Shown in pieces: positions 7,496 through 15,708 of a stretch of 53,505 nucleotides of DNA. Below the pieces are notes generated by a model that saw only the letters and a program-made list of their open reading frames with translations, did not search any database and was not told where the DNA came from. Within the stretch, counting starts at the first letter, position 1; each line of letters begins with the position of its first letter. The DNA comes from JADJLQ01 sp034439915 (GTDB lineage: Bacteria > Bacteroidota > Bacteroidia > Chitinophagales > Saprospiraceae), in contig JAWXBI010000206.1 in NCBI GenBank assembly GCA_034439915.1, positions 1 to 53,505 on the forward strand, in the 5' to 3' direction. The position numbers were made by a program, and so were the translations under genes.

Positions 7496-8611
7496 CTAAT
7501 CATAATACCTTCCAACATGATCTGCAATATTTTTTCTAAGCATACCAATGTCGAGCAGGCCCATCTGGTTGTACACTATCTTGCCTTCCGGTGAAATCAA
7601 TATCGTATACGGCAAGGCACCTTGCCATTTTGGATCCAACGCTTCTATAAATGCATATTTATCCACTCCGTCGTAAATCAGGTTTTTATTAGACGCATAT
7701 TTTTCTTTGAGGAAAGCAAGGGTTTTGTCATAATTTTTTGGGGCATCCATGGAAACCGATACAAACTCAAAGTCGCGTCTCCGGTACATATGGTGGGATT
7801 CGACCAGGCCGGTGAATTCACGCACACAAGGACCGCACCAGGTGGCCCATACATTAATCAGTCGGTACTTACCGGAGCCTTCATTTTTTACCAGTGCTTT
7901 GATCTGATCCAGGCTTACTTTTTCAAGGCTGACCGGCATTTTAGCCCACGATTCTACTTCCTTATTGACATTGGTTGATTTTTCCTCCCATTTAACCGAA
8001 CAACCGAAAACTTTAGTAGTTGTCGTCGTGACTTCCTGTCCTGCCAGCAAAGCATCGACCGCGTTTTTCATATCATGGACTTTTTCTTTGCCGATGTATT
8101 CGTTGTCATCTATCCTTCCCTGGTACCTTAATTTCCGGGCTTTATCGAATACAAAGGCATGCGGGGTCGCAATTGCACCGTATTTTTTAGATATGGCCTG
8201 AGTAGCCCCGTCATAGAGGTAAGGGAAATTGTATTTTTTATCTTTTGCCCTGATGATCATCTCTTCGTAACTATCACTTAGGTCGGTATATCCCAGTTCA
8301 CTAAACTGCACTGCTTTATAGGAGTTGGGGCTAATCACTACCATACTTACCTTTTTGGATTTATAATCATTGACAAACTTAATCATCCGGTCTTCATAGG
8401 CCTGAGCAGTAGGACAATGGTTACAGGAAAATAACACCACCAGGATGTCTGCTTTTGCAAAACTTTTTAAGGTATACATTTTTCCATCCACCCCTTTGAG
8501 ATTAAATTCCGGGGCCTGGGCTCCAATCTCCAGGGTCTTAACTTCCTCAGCACCGATGACGCTCGAAACCAATAAGAATGAGCATAAAATTGAAAACAGT
8601 TTTAAAGACAT
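7496..8611 (-). CDS. Exported protein with two thioredoxin-like domains
   Basis: Signal peptide (MSLKLFSILCSFLLVSSVIG), then two thioredoxin folds in one chain. Domain 1 (about 25-190) is AhpC/TSA-like with FSCNHCPTA (C63, C66) and the cis-proline segment GAIATPHAFVF. Domain 2 (about 225-371) is TlpA/ResA-like with the classic NVWATWCGPC (C259, C262) and ALPYTILI. A TTTTT-containing linker joins them at about 195-200. Known relatives of domain 1 (NHCP type) occur alone in Bacteroidota; a two-site chain suggests an envelope disulfide reductase that relays electrons internally, which is inference. No partner reductase is in the window. Confidence 0.85.
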   Translation of the reverse strand: MSLKLFSILCSFLLVSSVIGAEEVKTLEIGAQAPEFNLKGVDGKMYTLKSFAKADILVVLFSCNHCPTAQAYEDRMIKFVNDYKSKKVSMVVISPNSYKAVQFSELGYTDLSDSYEEMIIRAKDKKYNFPYLYDGATQAISKKYGAIATPHAFVFDKARKLRYQGRIDDNEYIGKEKVHDMKNAVDALLAGQEVTTTTTKVFGCSVKWEEKSTNVNKEVESWAKMPVSLEKVSLDQIKALVKNEGSGKYRLINVWATWCGPCVREFTGLVESHHMYRRRDFEFVSVSMDAPKNYDKTLAFLKEKYASNKNLIYDGVDKYAFIEALDPKWQGALPYTILISPEGKIVYNQMGLLDIGMLRKNIADHVGRYYD

Positions 8612-8706
8612 GATCCTTGTTTTTAGTTAATCTTTAAAATTAAGGGAATACTTTGTGAATCCCAAAGATTGTCCAAATCCTGCAAGAGGTGGATAAGCAG
8701 GTATCA

Positions 8707-8728
8707 GCAGAGGGCAGAGGGCAGAGGG
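8707..8728. repeat. 7-bp tandem repeat, three copies
   Basis: Three exact copies of GCAGAGG (8707-8713, 8714-8720, 8721-8727) plus one further base. In the sense of the adjacent minus-strand protease gene it reads CCTCTGC repeated, starting directly after that gene's TAG (8731-8729). Confidence 0.85.
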
Positions 8729-10900
8729 CTAATTCTTATTCATCCTCGAATCCTTGGTAAGTTTAGTATCAATAGTCCGGATCATATCCTGGATGATCAT
8801 AACACTTTCCTCCAGTTGTGCATCTTTTTTTATTGATCTGAACCATTCTTCCTGTCGCTGTTCAAGCGTTTTTTTATCAGCCAAAGCGATATCGGCGGAG
8901 CTGAACGCAGCAGAAGGGGTGGGCATTAGTTTGGTGGAGCGATCATTAAGCAGATTAAATTTTTCAGATTCCATATGTCGTTGTGATTCTTCACTCCGGT
9001 AGATTTCCAGGTTAAGGGAAGCTGTGGTAAGGTCACGCATTTTTTTAAGCCTCATAGCATTTTCATCCATCAGTTTAAAAACCTGGCTGGTATCAACCCG
9101 GGCTTTGCTGAGGCTTCGCAATTGATCCAGGTTGTCTACTACATACACACTTTGTTGATAGCTAAGCTTGGGAATTTCAGTCCACTCCATAGCGTGGTCG
9201 TATTCTTGTTCACCTACCTCCAGGTATTTGTAATTATCGGTTAATTCGATGTCCGGTTTGACCCCTCTTAATTGGGTTGACCCTCCATTAATCCTATAAA
9301 ATTTTTGAACCGTCACTTTGATTTCACCCAGGGGTTTATATTCATTCAGACCGTTGACCATACGATCTAAAGGAAAAAATCGCTGGACCGTTCCCTTTCC
9401 AAAAGAACTTTTAGATCCCACTACAACAGCTCGTTTGTAATCCTGAAGGGCTGCAGCCAGGATTTCTGAGGCGGAAGCACTATAGGCATTGGACATAATG
9501 ACCAATGGGCCATCATAAACGACGGAAGCGTCGCGGTCCTGCATTACGGTTGGATTACCTGATTTGGATTTAACCTGAACTACGGGGCCTGTCTCAATAA
9601 ACTGCCCAACCATTTCCACCACTTCACTCAATGAACCACCCCCGTTAAACCGGAGGTCGAGGATAATCCCTTTGGCCCCCCCGGCCTCTAATTTTTTAAT
9701 TTCGTTGGCAACATCGCGGGAACAACTCTTTCCATTATTATCCTCAAAGTCCGAATAAAAACTAGGAAGGCTGATGTAACCTATCTTGTTGAGATTTCCC
9801 GGAATCTCCAAAAAAGAAGACTTGGCCCATCCTTCTTCCAGGATGACTTCATCCCGGACGAGGTATATTTCTTTGGTGGTGCCATCCTTTTTCTTCACCC
9901 CAACCATCACACCGGTACCCTTTTTTCCACGAATAAAAGTTACTACTTCATCTACGCGCATCCCGATCACATCCTGAGGGTCTTTTCCATCCTGGGTTAC
10001 TCTGATGATCAGGTCATCCACTTCCAGCTCTTTATTCTTTGCTGCAGGACCACCTGGGATAATATTGGTAACCTTGACATATTCTTTTTCCTGGCCAAGC
10101 CGGGCTCCGATACCCTCATACTTTCCGGACATCTGCATATTAAAGTCCTCTTTTTCTTTAGGGGAAAAATAATTGGAATGCGGGTCAAAATAACCCGTAA
10201 TGGCATTGAGATAAGTTTCAAACCATACCTTTTCATCCAATTTGCTGAGACGCAGAAAATAATCATCGTAAGCTTCTTTTACTTTCTCCCTGACCTCAAT
10301 TTGTAAGTCGGTGGTTGATTTTTTGGCGGCAGTTGTTTTATCCTTTTCCTGTACTTCGAGGCGATCGACCAACCTGGACGCTATTTCATATTGAATCAGT
10401 TTTTTCCAGTAGGACTTTAGCTCTTCATCGTTTTTGGCATAAGCCATCTTTTCCGGGTCTAGTTCTATTATATCGTTTCCATTAAAATTATATGTTTGGC
10501 CAATGGCCGTTTCGTAATAGGGTTTACTTTTGGTTAAGGCCTGATTAAATAATTTTACGGCAAGGTGATGGAAGTCGAGGTTGCGCGCTTTGATGTCTTC
10601 GTCCAGTTTGTTTTCAAACGTCTTCAGTTGTTGGATTTCATTCTGTGTAAAAAATCGTTTGGACCCGTCGAGATCCTGGAGATACGTTTTAAAAACAGCT
10701 TTGGAAAAATTATCATCCAGGTCTTGTGGACGAAAATGGGCTTGTTCCAAAACCTGCATAACCGTATGAAGTATCACCGCCTCCTTGGAGCCGTCGGTCT
10801 CCGGCATCCTTTTTTTACTGGCAGAGAAAACAAACAATAATGATACAATACCAAAAGCAAACAAAGAACCTCTCATAATCCATTTCATTTTATTATTCAT
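8729..10900 (-). CDS. prc: Carboxy-terminal processing protease (tail-specific, S41A)
   Basis: Periplasmic serine protease of the Prc/Tsp type, 723 residues, with a membrane-anchor or signal segment at 9-27. A long N-terminal helical domain (about 40-250) precedes a PDZ domain (about 255-345; YEGIGARLGQ, NIIPGGPAAKNKELEVDD) and the S41 protease core. The catalytic pair is Ser476 in YSASASEI and Lys502 in SFGKGTVQ; LDLRFNGGGSLSEV precedes it. The C-terminal DUF3340-like helical part is present. Family members cut proteins with nonpolar C-termini and tune cell-wall hydrolases. It stands between the double-thioredoxin gene and rsmG with gaps over 100 bp, so separate transcription is possible. 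Confidence 0.95.
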   Translation of the reverse strand: MNNKMKWIMRGSLFAFGIVSLLFVFSASKKRMPETDGSKEAVILHTVMQVLEQAHFRPQDLDDNFSKAVFKTYLQDLDGSKRFFTQNEIQQLKTFENKLDEDIKARNLDFHHLAVKLFNQALTKSKPYYETAIGQTYNFNGNDIIELDPEKMAYAKNDEELKSYWKKLIQYEIASRLVDRLEVQEKDKTTAAKKSTTDLQIEVREKVKEAYDDYFLRLSKLDEKVWFETYLNAITGYFDPHSNYFSPKEKEDFNMQMSGKYEGIGARLGQEKEYVKVTNIIPGGPAAKNKELEVDDLIIRVTQDGKDPQDVIGMRVDEVVTFIRGKKGTGVMVGVKKKDGTTKEIYLVRDEVILEEGWAKSSFLEIPGNLNKIGYISLPSFYSDFEDNNGKSCSRDVANEIKKLEAGGAKGIILDLRFNGGGSLSEVVEMVGQFIETGPVVQVKSKSGNPTVMQDRDASVVYDGPLVIMSNAYSASASEILAAALQDYKRAVVVGSKSSFGKGTVQRFFPLDRMVNGLNEYKPLGEIKVTVQKFYRINGGSTQLRGVKPDIELTDNYKYLEVGEQEYDHAMEWTEIPKLSYQQSVYVVDNLDQLRSLSKARVDTSQVFKLMDENAMRLKKMRDLTTASLNLEIYRSEESQRHMESEKFNLLNDRSTKLMPTPSAAFSSADIALADKKTLEQRQEEWFRSIKKDAQLEESVMIIQDMIRTIDTKLTKDSRMNKN

Positions 10901-11056
10901 GGTTATAAACCCTAAATTGGCTCAAAAGGCCGTTAAAAAAATGATAAATAATTAAATAAACAACAAGTAAATATACCGGAATTACCTCATTCATCAGATC
11001 AAGGCTTCTAATTAACGAATTCCTAACTTATAACCGTCTTCTCCTCAAAATCCAAG

Positions 11057-11686
11057 CTAATAAAGCGGTACGTAAACCAGGCATTTTCCTACAAAATATT
11101 CTTCTTTGAAGACCTTCGAAAGCTGGAACAATTCGTGGGGCATATGCTGAATAGCCCGCTGATCTTCTCCCAGGGGATATCCTTTATAGGCAATCAGGCC
11201 ATTGGGCCGCGCATTGATTGGTTTTGATTTAATTCGTTTTCGTGCCCATTGAATAAGGGTGCTCAACTCCGTAACTGCCCTGGCAATGACAAAATCATAA
11301 TGTTGATCCAGGTCTTCGATACGGATCTGCTCTGCCGTTGCATTGGACAGCCCCAGGTCCTCAATAGCGTTTTGTACCACTTTGATTTTTTTACCGGTGC
11401 CATCGATTAGGTGAAAATGGATCTTTGGCCATAAGATAGCCAATGGTATTCCCGGGAATCCGCCGCCGGTACCCACGTCGAGCATTTCAGTGCCCGAAGT
11501 AAAATTCATCCATTTACCCAAAGCCAGGCTGTGCAGGACATGATGCAGCATAAATTGACTCATATCCTTTCGCGATATCAGGTTGATTTTTTCATTCCAT
11601 TCCGTATAAAATGGTGTTAACCGGGCAAACTGACTTTTTTGTTCAGCAGAAAGGCCCGGGAAATAGAGTTCTATAGGATCACTCAT
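11057..11686 (-). CDS. rsmG: 16S rRNA (guanine-527-N7)-methyltransferase RsmG
   Basis: Cytoplasmic S-adenosylmethionine-dependent methyltransferase acting on G527 of 16S rRNA (formerly GidB). Typical segments are present: WNEKINLISRKD, HHVLHSLAL, the SAM-binding loop EMLDVGTGGGFPGIPLAI, and VIARAVTEL. From MSDPIELYFPG it is 209 residues, the usual length; an upstream ATG at 11701 would add MFFLP, which is not typical. It is not beside mnmG here, unlike in many genomes. Confidence 0.95.
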   Translation of the reverse strand: MSDPIELYFPGLSAEQKSQFARLTPFYTEWNEKINLISRKDMSQFMLHHVLHSLALGKWMNFTSGTEMLDVGTGGGFPGIPLAILWPKIHFHLIDGTGKKIKVVQNAIEDLGLSNATAEQIRIEDLDQHYDFVIARAVTELSTLIQWARKRIKSKPINARPNGLIAYKGYPLGEDQRAIQHMPHELFQLSKVFKEEYFVGKCLVYVPLY

Positions 11687-11750
11687 CGGAAGAAAAAACA
11701 AATAAAGGGGTAAATCAATTCAAATTTGAAAATAGGGATCAGAATGAGGG

Positions 11751-12482
11751 TTATCCTAATTTTTCATAAATACTGATCCAGGCATTTGCCATCAATCTTG
11801 CCCCGGCCAGTGAAGGGTGCACTCCATCAGGGCACCAGTATGCCGCACCACCTTTGGAGAGTACGTTATCGAAAATGTTTTGATAGGGAATAAACGAGGC
11901 CTTAAATTCAGTAGCTACTTTGCGGCAGGCGGACTGAAAAGCAGGAAATTCAGTCACCCATCGGCCATTGCCTACTGCTGCACCCCCTTTAACAACAAAG
12001 GGTTCGCCTAAAATTAATTGGACACCCGGCAGAGCATCTTTGGTTCTTTGTAAAAGGTTTCGCAGGTCATTTTCATATACGGCGACGGTTCCGTCATAGT
12101 TGCCATTGAGCATATGCCAAAAATCATTCACCCCAATCAGGATACTCATTACATCGGGTTTTAACTGCAAGGCATCATCTTCCCACCGCCCTGCCAGCTG
12201 GAATACTTTATGACCTGAAATGCCACGATTGTATATCCTCAGGTGACGATCGGGATATCTTTCCAATAAGGTTGCTCCAGCCATATGTGCATATCCCGTG
12301 CCTAATCCGGAAGCATTGTTGGCATAATATTGCGCTTTGTCCCTGCCGGCATCCGTAATACTGTCACCTTGAAAAAGGATAGTTTGGTTGCCAGCATCGG
12401 GAAATCCTGAAAGGGAGAAGGGACTGACCAGGCCTGCCAGGCTTGCCGTCAAACCGGTTTTTATAAAATTTCGTTTATCCAT
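11751..12482 (-). CDS. SGNH/GDSL-type esterase with Tat-like leader
   Basis: Exported hydrolase of 243 residues. The leader MDKRNFIKTGLTASLAGLVSPFSLSGF has the KRNF plus hydrophobic layout of Bacteroidota Tat signals, with a single arginine. The four SGNH blocks are visible: GDSITDAG (S41), NRGISGHKV (Gly), GVNDFW (N119) and PDGVHP (D219, H222). Families of this type deacetylate carbohydrates, for example rhamnogalacturonan or xylan acetyl esters, or hydrolyse lipids. It diverges from the T9SS beta-helix gene and may share its glycan context, an inference. Confidence 0.88.
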   Translation of the reverse strand: MDKRNFIKTGLTASLAGLVSPFSLSGFPDAGNQTILFQGDSITDAGRDKAQYYANNASGLGTGYAHMAGATLLERYPDRHLRIYNRGISGHKVFQLAGRWEDDALQLKPDVMSILIGVNDFWHMLNGNYDGTVAVYENDLRNLLQRTKDALPGVQLILGEPFVVKGGAAVGNGRWVTEFPAFQSACRKVATEFKASFIPYQNIFDNVLSKGGAAYWCPDGVHPSLAGARLMANAWISIYEKLG

Positions 12483-12660
12483 ACCATCTAAGTTTAAGCG
12501 ATCAAAATAATTAAAAAAATCTGCTCGGTCATTGTTTTTTGAGCTCTGGGATGCTTCAAAATATGTCAGTGAAAAATAGAACCGGTTTCATTTTTATTCT
12601 AAAGGGTTCAAACAATAACTTGTGGGCCTGAAAAGTTAACTTAAAAACCCCATTTCATCT

Positions 12661-14154
12661 ATGATCGCAGGCCATTCCCGGATTATCGTATTCGTTTTAT
12701 TATTTATAAGCTATTCCCTGGTTCAGGCACGGATCAGGCATATTGGTGCCGGGCATCCCTGGACCTCCCCTTCGTCCATCCAGAATAATGTGGTTGCCGG
12801 TGATACGGTGATCATCCATGCCGGGAGTTATGCCGGGGCTTTTTTTATCTCCAATCTTGCAGGAACGCCGACAAACCCGATAATCATCGAAGGCGCTTCG
12901 GGTGAAAATGTAGTTTTTTCAGGTGGCTCGGAATCTTTCCATTTTTCAGATATATCCTATGTCAGTATCCAAAATCTCATTTTTCAAAATCAGACGGGCA
13001 ATGGGATGAATATTGATGATGCAGGGACTTTTAATTCCCCTTCACATCACATCGTCATTCGGAATTGTACCTTTCGGAATATCAGCGCTTCAGGCAACAA
13101 TGACCTGTTAAAATTGTCCGGAGTAGATGATTTTGAAGTCTCCGACTGTACTTTTTTGAATGGAGCCTCAGGTGGCAGCGGAATAGATATGGTGGGGTGT
13201 CATCGGGGATTGTTTCAACGCCTCCGTTTTGAACAATTGGGAAGCAACAGCATACAAATAAAAGGGGGGAGCAAGGATATTACCATACGCCGGAATTATT
13301 TTCTCAATGGCGGGGCGAGGGCGATTAATATTGGCGGAAGTACCGACCTCGAATTTTTCAGGCCACAAAATGCAAGCTATGAAGCTTCAACAATTGAAGT
13401 TTACAGCAATGTCATTGAAGGATCTGAAGCTTCTTTTGCCTTCGTAGGAGCGGTCGACTGTAAGGTGTATAATAATACGCTCTTGAGGCCAGGGAAATGG
13501 GCTATGCGAATCCTGCAGGAAACTGTTGATGCTTCGCGGTTTGAAGCTTGTGGGCGCAATAGCGTCCAGAACAATATTTTTATTCTGACTACAGCGGTGA
13601 GTACGGAAGTCAATATTGGGCCGGATACTGCGCCTTCCACATTTATTTATTCTAATAATCTGTGGTATAAACAAGGTCAAGCCAACTGGCAGGGTCCTAT
13701 GCTCCCAGTATCAGACCCTTCTCAGGTGTTGGGTGACCCGACGGTCAATAACACCACGTATATGATCTCTTCAACCAGCCCCGCTTACCAAAAAGGTAAA
13801 TCCACTAACCCGGTTGTCGTAGATTATTATGGTAAAAACTTCAGGACACCGCCATCGATCGGAGCGGTGGAATTTGAAGGATCATTGGCAATTAGCCCTC
13901 AGTCAGAGAGCGGGAAAGAAGACGTCGGTTTCAAATTAAAGCTCTACCCCAATCCGGCCATTGAAGTGATCCATTTAGTCACTGCGGAATCCGGTACTTA
14001 TCAGACGGTCGATGGAACTGGTCGGGTAATCTCAAGAGGAAACCTGGAAAGCGGAATCAACACGATCCCAGTCGGTCAAATGAATTCAGGTGTTTATTAT
14101 TTAATCGTCCAATTTAAATACCATTCCAAAAATCTTAAGTGGATCAAACTCTGA
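12661..14154 (+). CDS. Secreted parallel beta-helix protein with T9SS sorting domain
   Basis: Signal peptide (first about 23 residues, ending QARIRH), then a right-handed parallel beta-helix (about 25-390) with many short repeated strands such as VSIQNLIFQNQTGNGMNID, HHIVIRNCTFRNISASGNN and KDITIRRNYFLNGG. The fold resembles pectate, alginate or chondroitin lyases (for example PL6-type proteins), but no catalytic set is certain. Residues about 420-497 are a type IX secretion C-terminal domain: KLYPNPAIEV, a central beta part, and GVYYLIV near the end. It would be exported to the outer surface. Polysaccharide binding or cleavage is likely but unproven. Confidence 0.82.
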   Translation: MIAGHSRIIVFVLLFISYSLVQARIRHIGAGHPWTSPSSIQNNVVAGDTVIIHAGSYAGAFFISNLAGTPTNPIIIEGASGENVVFSGGSESFHFSDISYVSIQNLIFQNQTGNGMNIDDAGTFNSPSHHIVIRNCTFRNISASGNNDLLKLSGVDDFEVSDCTFLNGASGGSGIDMVGCHRGLFQRLRFEQLGSNSIQIKGGSKDITIRRNYFLNGGARAINIGGSTDLEFFRPQNASYEASTIEVYSNVIEGSEASFAFVGAVDCKVYNNTLLRPGKWAMRILQETVDASRFEACGRNSVQNNIFILTTAVSTEVNIGPDTAPSTFIYSNNLWYKQGQANWQGPMLPVSDPSQVLGDPTVNNTTYMISSTSPAYQKGKSTNPVVVDYYGKNFRTPPSIGAVEFEGSLAISPQSESGKEDVGFKLKLYPNPAIEVIHLVTAESGTYQTVDGTGRVISRGNLESGINTIPVGQMNSGVYYLIVQFKYHSKNLKWIKL

Positions 14155-14271
14155 ATGCGCTTTAGTGCTAAGAGATCATTTATTTCCCTCATACCTATAA
14201 CGCAGAAAGCAATAACATTTCTTTAATACAAAGAGCAGGATGGTATTTCTTTACGCCTGTGCTAATTATGC

Positions 14272-14279
14272 TATTTTTG
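14272..14279 (+). promoter_or_regulatory. -7 promoter box for the MoxR-type gene
   Basis: TATTTTTG matches TAnnTTTG, 16 nt upstream of the ATG at 14296. Predicted leader is about 12 nt. Confidence 0.5.
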
Positions 14280-14295
14280 CAGCCAATAAAATTTT

Positions 14296-15264
14296 ATGCA
14301 ACGAGAACCATTGAATGATGTTCAGTCCGTCGATACGCTGGGACAAGCCTATAAAGACCTCAAAAGGGAAGTAGGTAAAGTCATCATTGGCCAGGACGAC
14401 GTGGTCAAGGCTGTTATTATTTCCTTGTTTTCCAATGGTCATAGCCTTCTGGTCGGTGTTCCCGGCCTTGCTAAAACGTTGCTGGTGTCTACTATAGCCC
14501 AGGTATTGGACCTTGAATTTAACCGGATACAATTTACCCCCGACCTGATGCCCAGTGATATTACCGGATCGGAAATCTTAGATGAAGAAAGGAGATTCAG
14601 ATTTAACAGGGGTCCGGTGTTTGCCAATATCGTGTTAGCCGATGAAATCAACCGAACCCCACCCAAAACTCAGGCAGCACTATTAGAATCTATGCAGGAA
14701 AGGTCGGTCACCGTAAGTGGTCAAAAACATTTATTGCCCAAACCATTTTTCGTTTTGGCGACTCAGAATCCAATTGAGCAGGAAGGTACCTATCCTTTGC
14801 CGGAAGCCCAATTGGATCGTTTTATGTTTAATATTTTTCTGGATTATCCAAGCTTCGAGGATGAAGTAATCGTTGTAAAAAACACTACGTCCACCCATAA
14901 GCCTGAACTTCGGTTGGTCATGAACGGGGAGGATATCAGTTTTTATCAGGAATTGATCCGCAAGATCCCAATTGCCGATAATGTACTACAATATGCAGTC
15001 AACCTGGCCAGTAAAACCCGGCCGGGTACTACGCGGGCGACTGAAAAAGTTAATCAATATATCTCCTGGGGAGCAGGTCCTAGGGCTTCTCAGTTTTTAG
15101 CATTAGGGGCTAAAGTACATGGGGCCATCAACGGAAAATATTCCCCGGACATTGAAGATGTGCAGGCCGTAGCCAAATTGGTTTTGAGGCATCGGATTGT
15201 GCGCAATTACAAAGCTGAAGCGGAGGGGATGTCTGAAGAGAAAATAATTGAAGGTTTGCTATAA
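14296..15264 (+). CDS. MoxR-family AAA+ ATPase
   Basis: Cytoplasmic AAA+ chaperone-type ATPase of 322 residues. Walker A is GVPGLAKT (54-61), Walker B NIVLADEINR (111-120), followed by TPPKTQAALLESMQER and the sensor segment VLATQNPIEQEGTYPLPEAQLDRF. MoxR proteins usually work with a DUF58 protein and von Willebrand factor A proteins in the same operon, acting on metal insertion or complex assembly. None of these partners is next to this gene: a SusC gene follows. Length and motifs are complete, so it looks functional but orphaned. Confidence 0.93.
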   Translation: MQREPLNDVQSVDTLGQAYKDLKREVGKVIIGQDDVVKAVIISLFSNGHSLLVGVPGLAKTLLVSTIAQVLDLEFNRIQFTPDLMPSDITGSEILDEERRFRFNRGPVFANIVLADEINRTPPKTQAALLESMQERSVTVSGQKHLLPKPFFVLATQNPIEQEGTYPLPEAQLDRFMFNIFLDYPSFEDEVIVVKNTTSTHKPELRLVMNGEDISFYQELIRKIPIADNVLQYAVNLASKTRPGTTRATEKVNQYISWGAGPRASQFLALGAKVHGAINGKYSPDIEDVQAVAKLVLRHRIVRNYKAEAEGMSEEKIIEGLL

Positions 15265-15708
15265 GCCGCTGTGTGTTCTGATGATAAAATGAAGAAATTT
15301 TACCTGGACAAAACTCCTGACTTTCCCCAGACTCAATACTTAATATAACCGGATGTAAATTTATGTAAGAGGAGGAGTAGATCGATGTGGTTTTGTACAA
15401 CTATTTGTATAAGTAAATATCGTTAGAATCCGGTTCCGTTTAAACCAGGAATACCCAACTTCGTATTTCCTGAATCTACCAATACAAATGGGTCCTTGTT
15501 TATGGTCAAGGCATTCTGTCGATATTTTCATAGTTTATTCATGATGCAGTTCCCACCATCTAAATTTCTTCTTTGGGTTAAATATCATTTGTTTACGGTC
15601 GATTGTGATTGCAAACGTTTCCGGAAATTTTTCACCAGGAAAAATATAAACCAGGATAATTTCCTTAGGTTCGCAATAGATTGTAGTATTCTTTTAACTC
15701 TTATCAGT
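15265..15708. other. Long leader region before susC
   Basis: A stretch of 444 bases between the MoxR stop and the SusC start. The second half, from 15496, is open in frame with SusC, but its translation looks like no signal sequence and hides the real one. I see no consensus TAnnTTTG; a near match with a 3-base spacer (TATCATTTG) lies near 15583. The region may hold the SusC promoter and a long untranslated leader. Confidence 0.4.
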
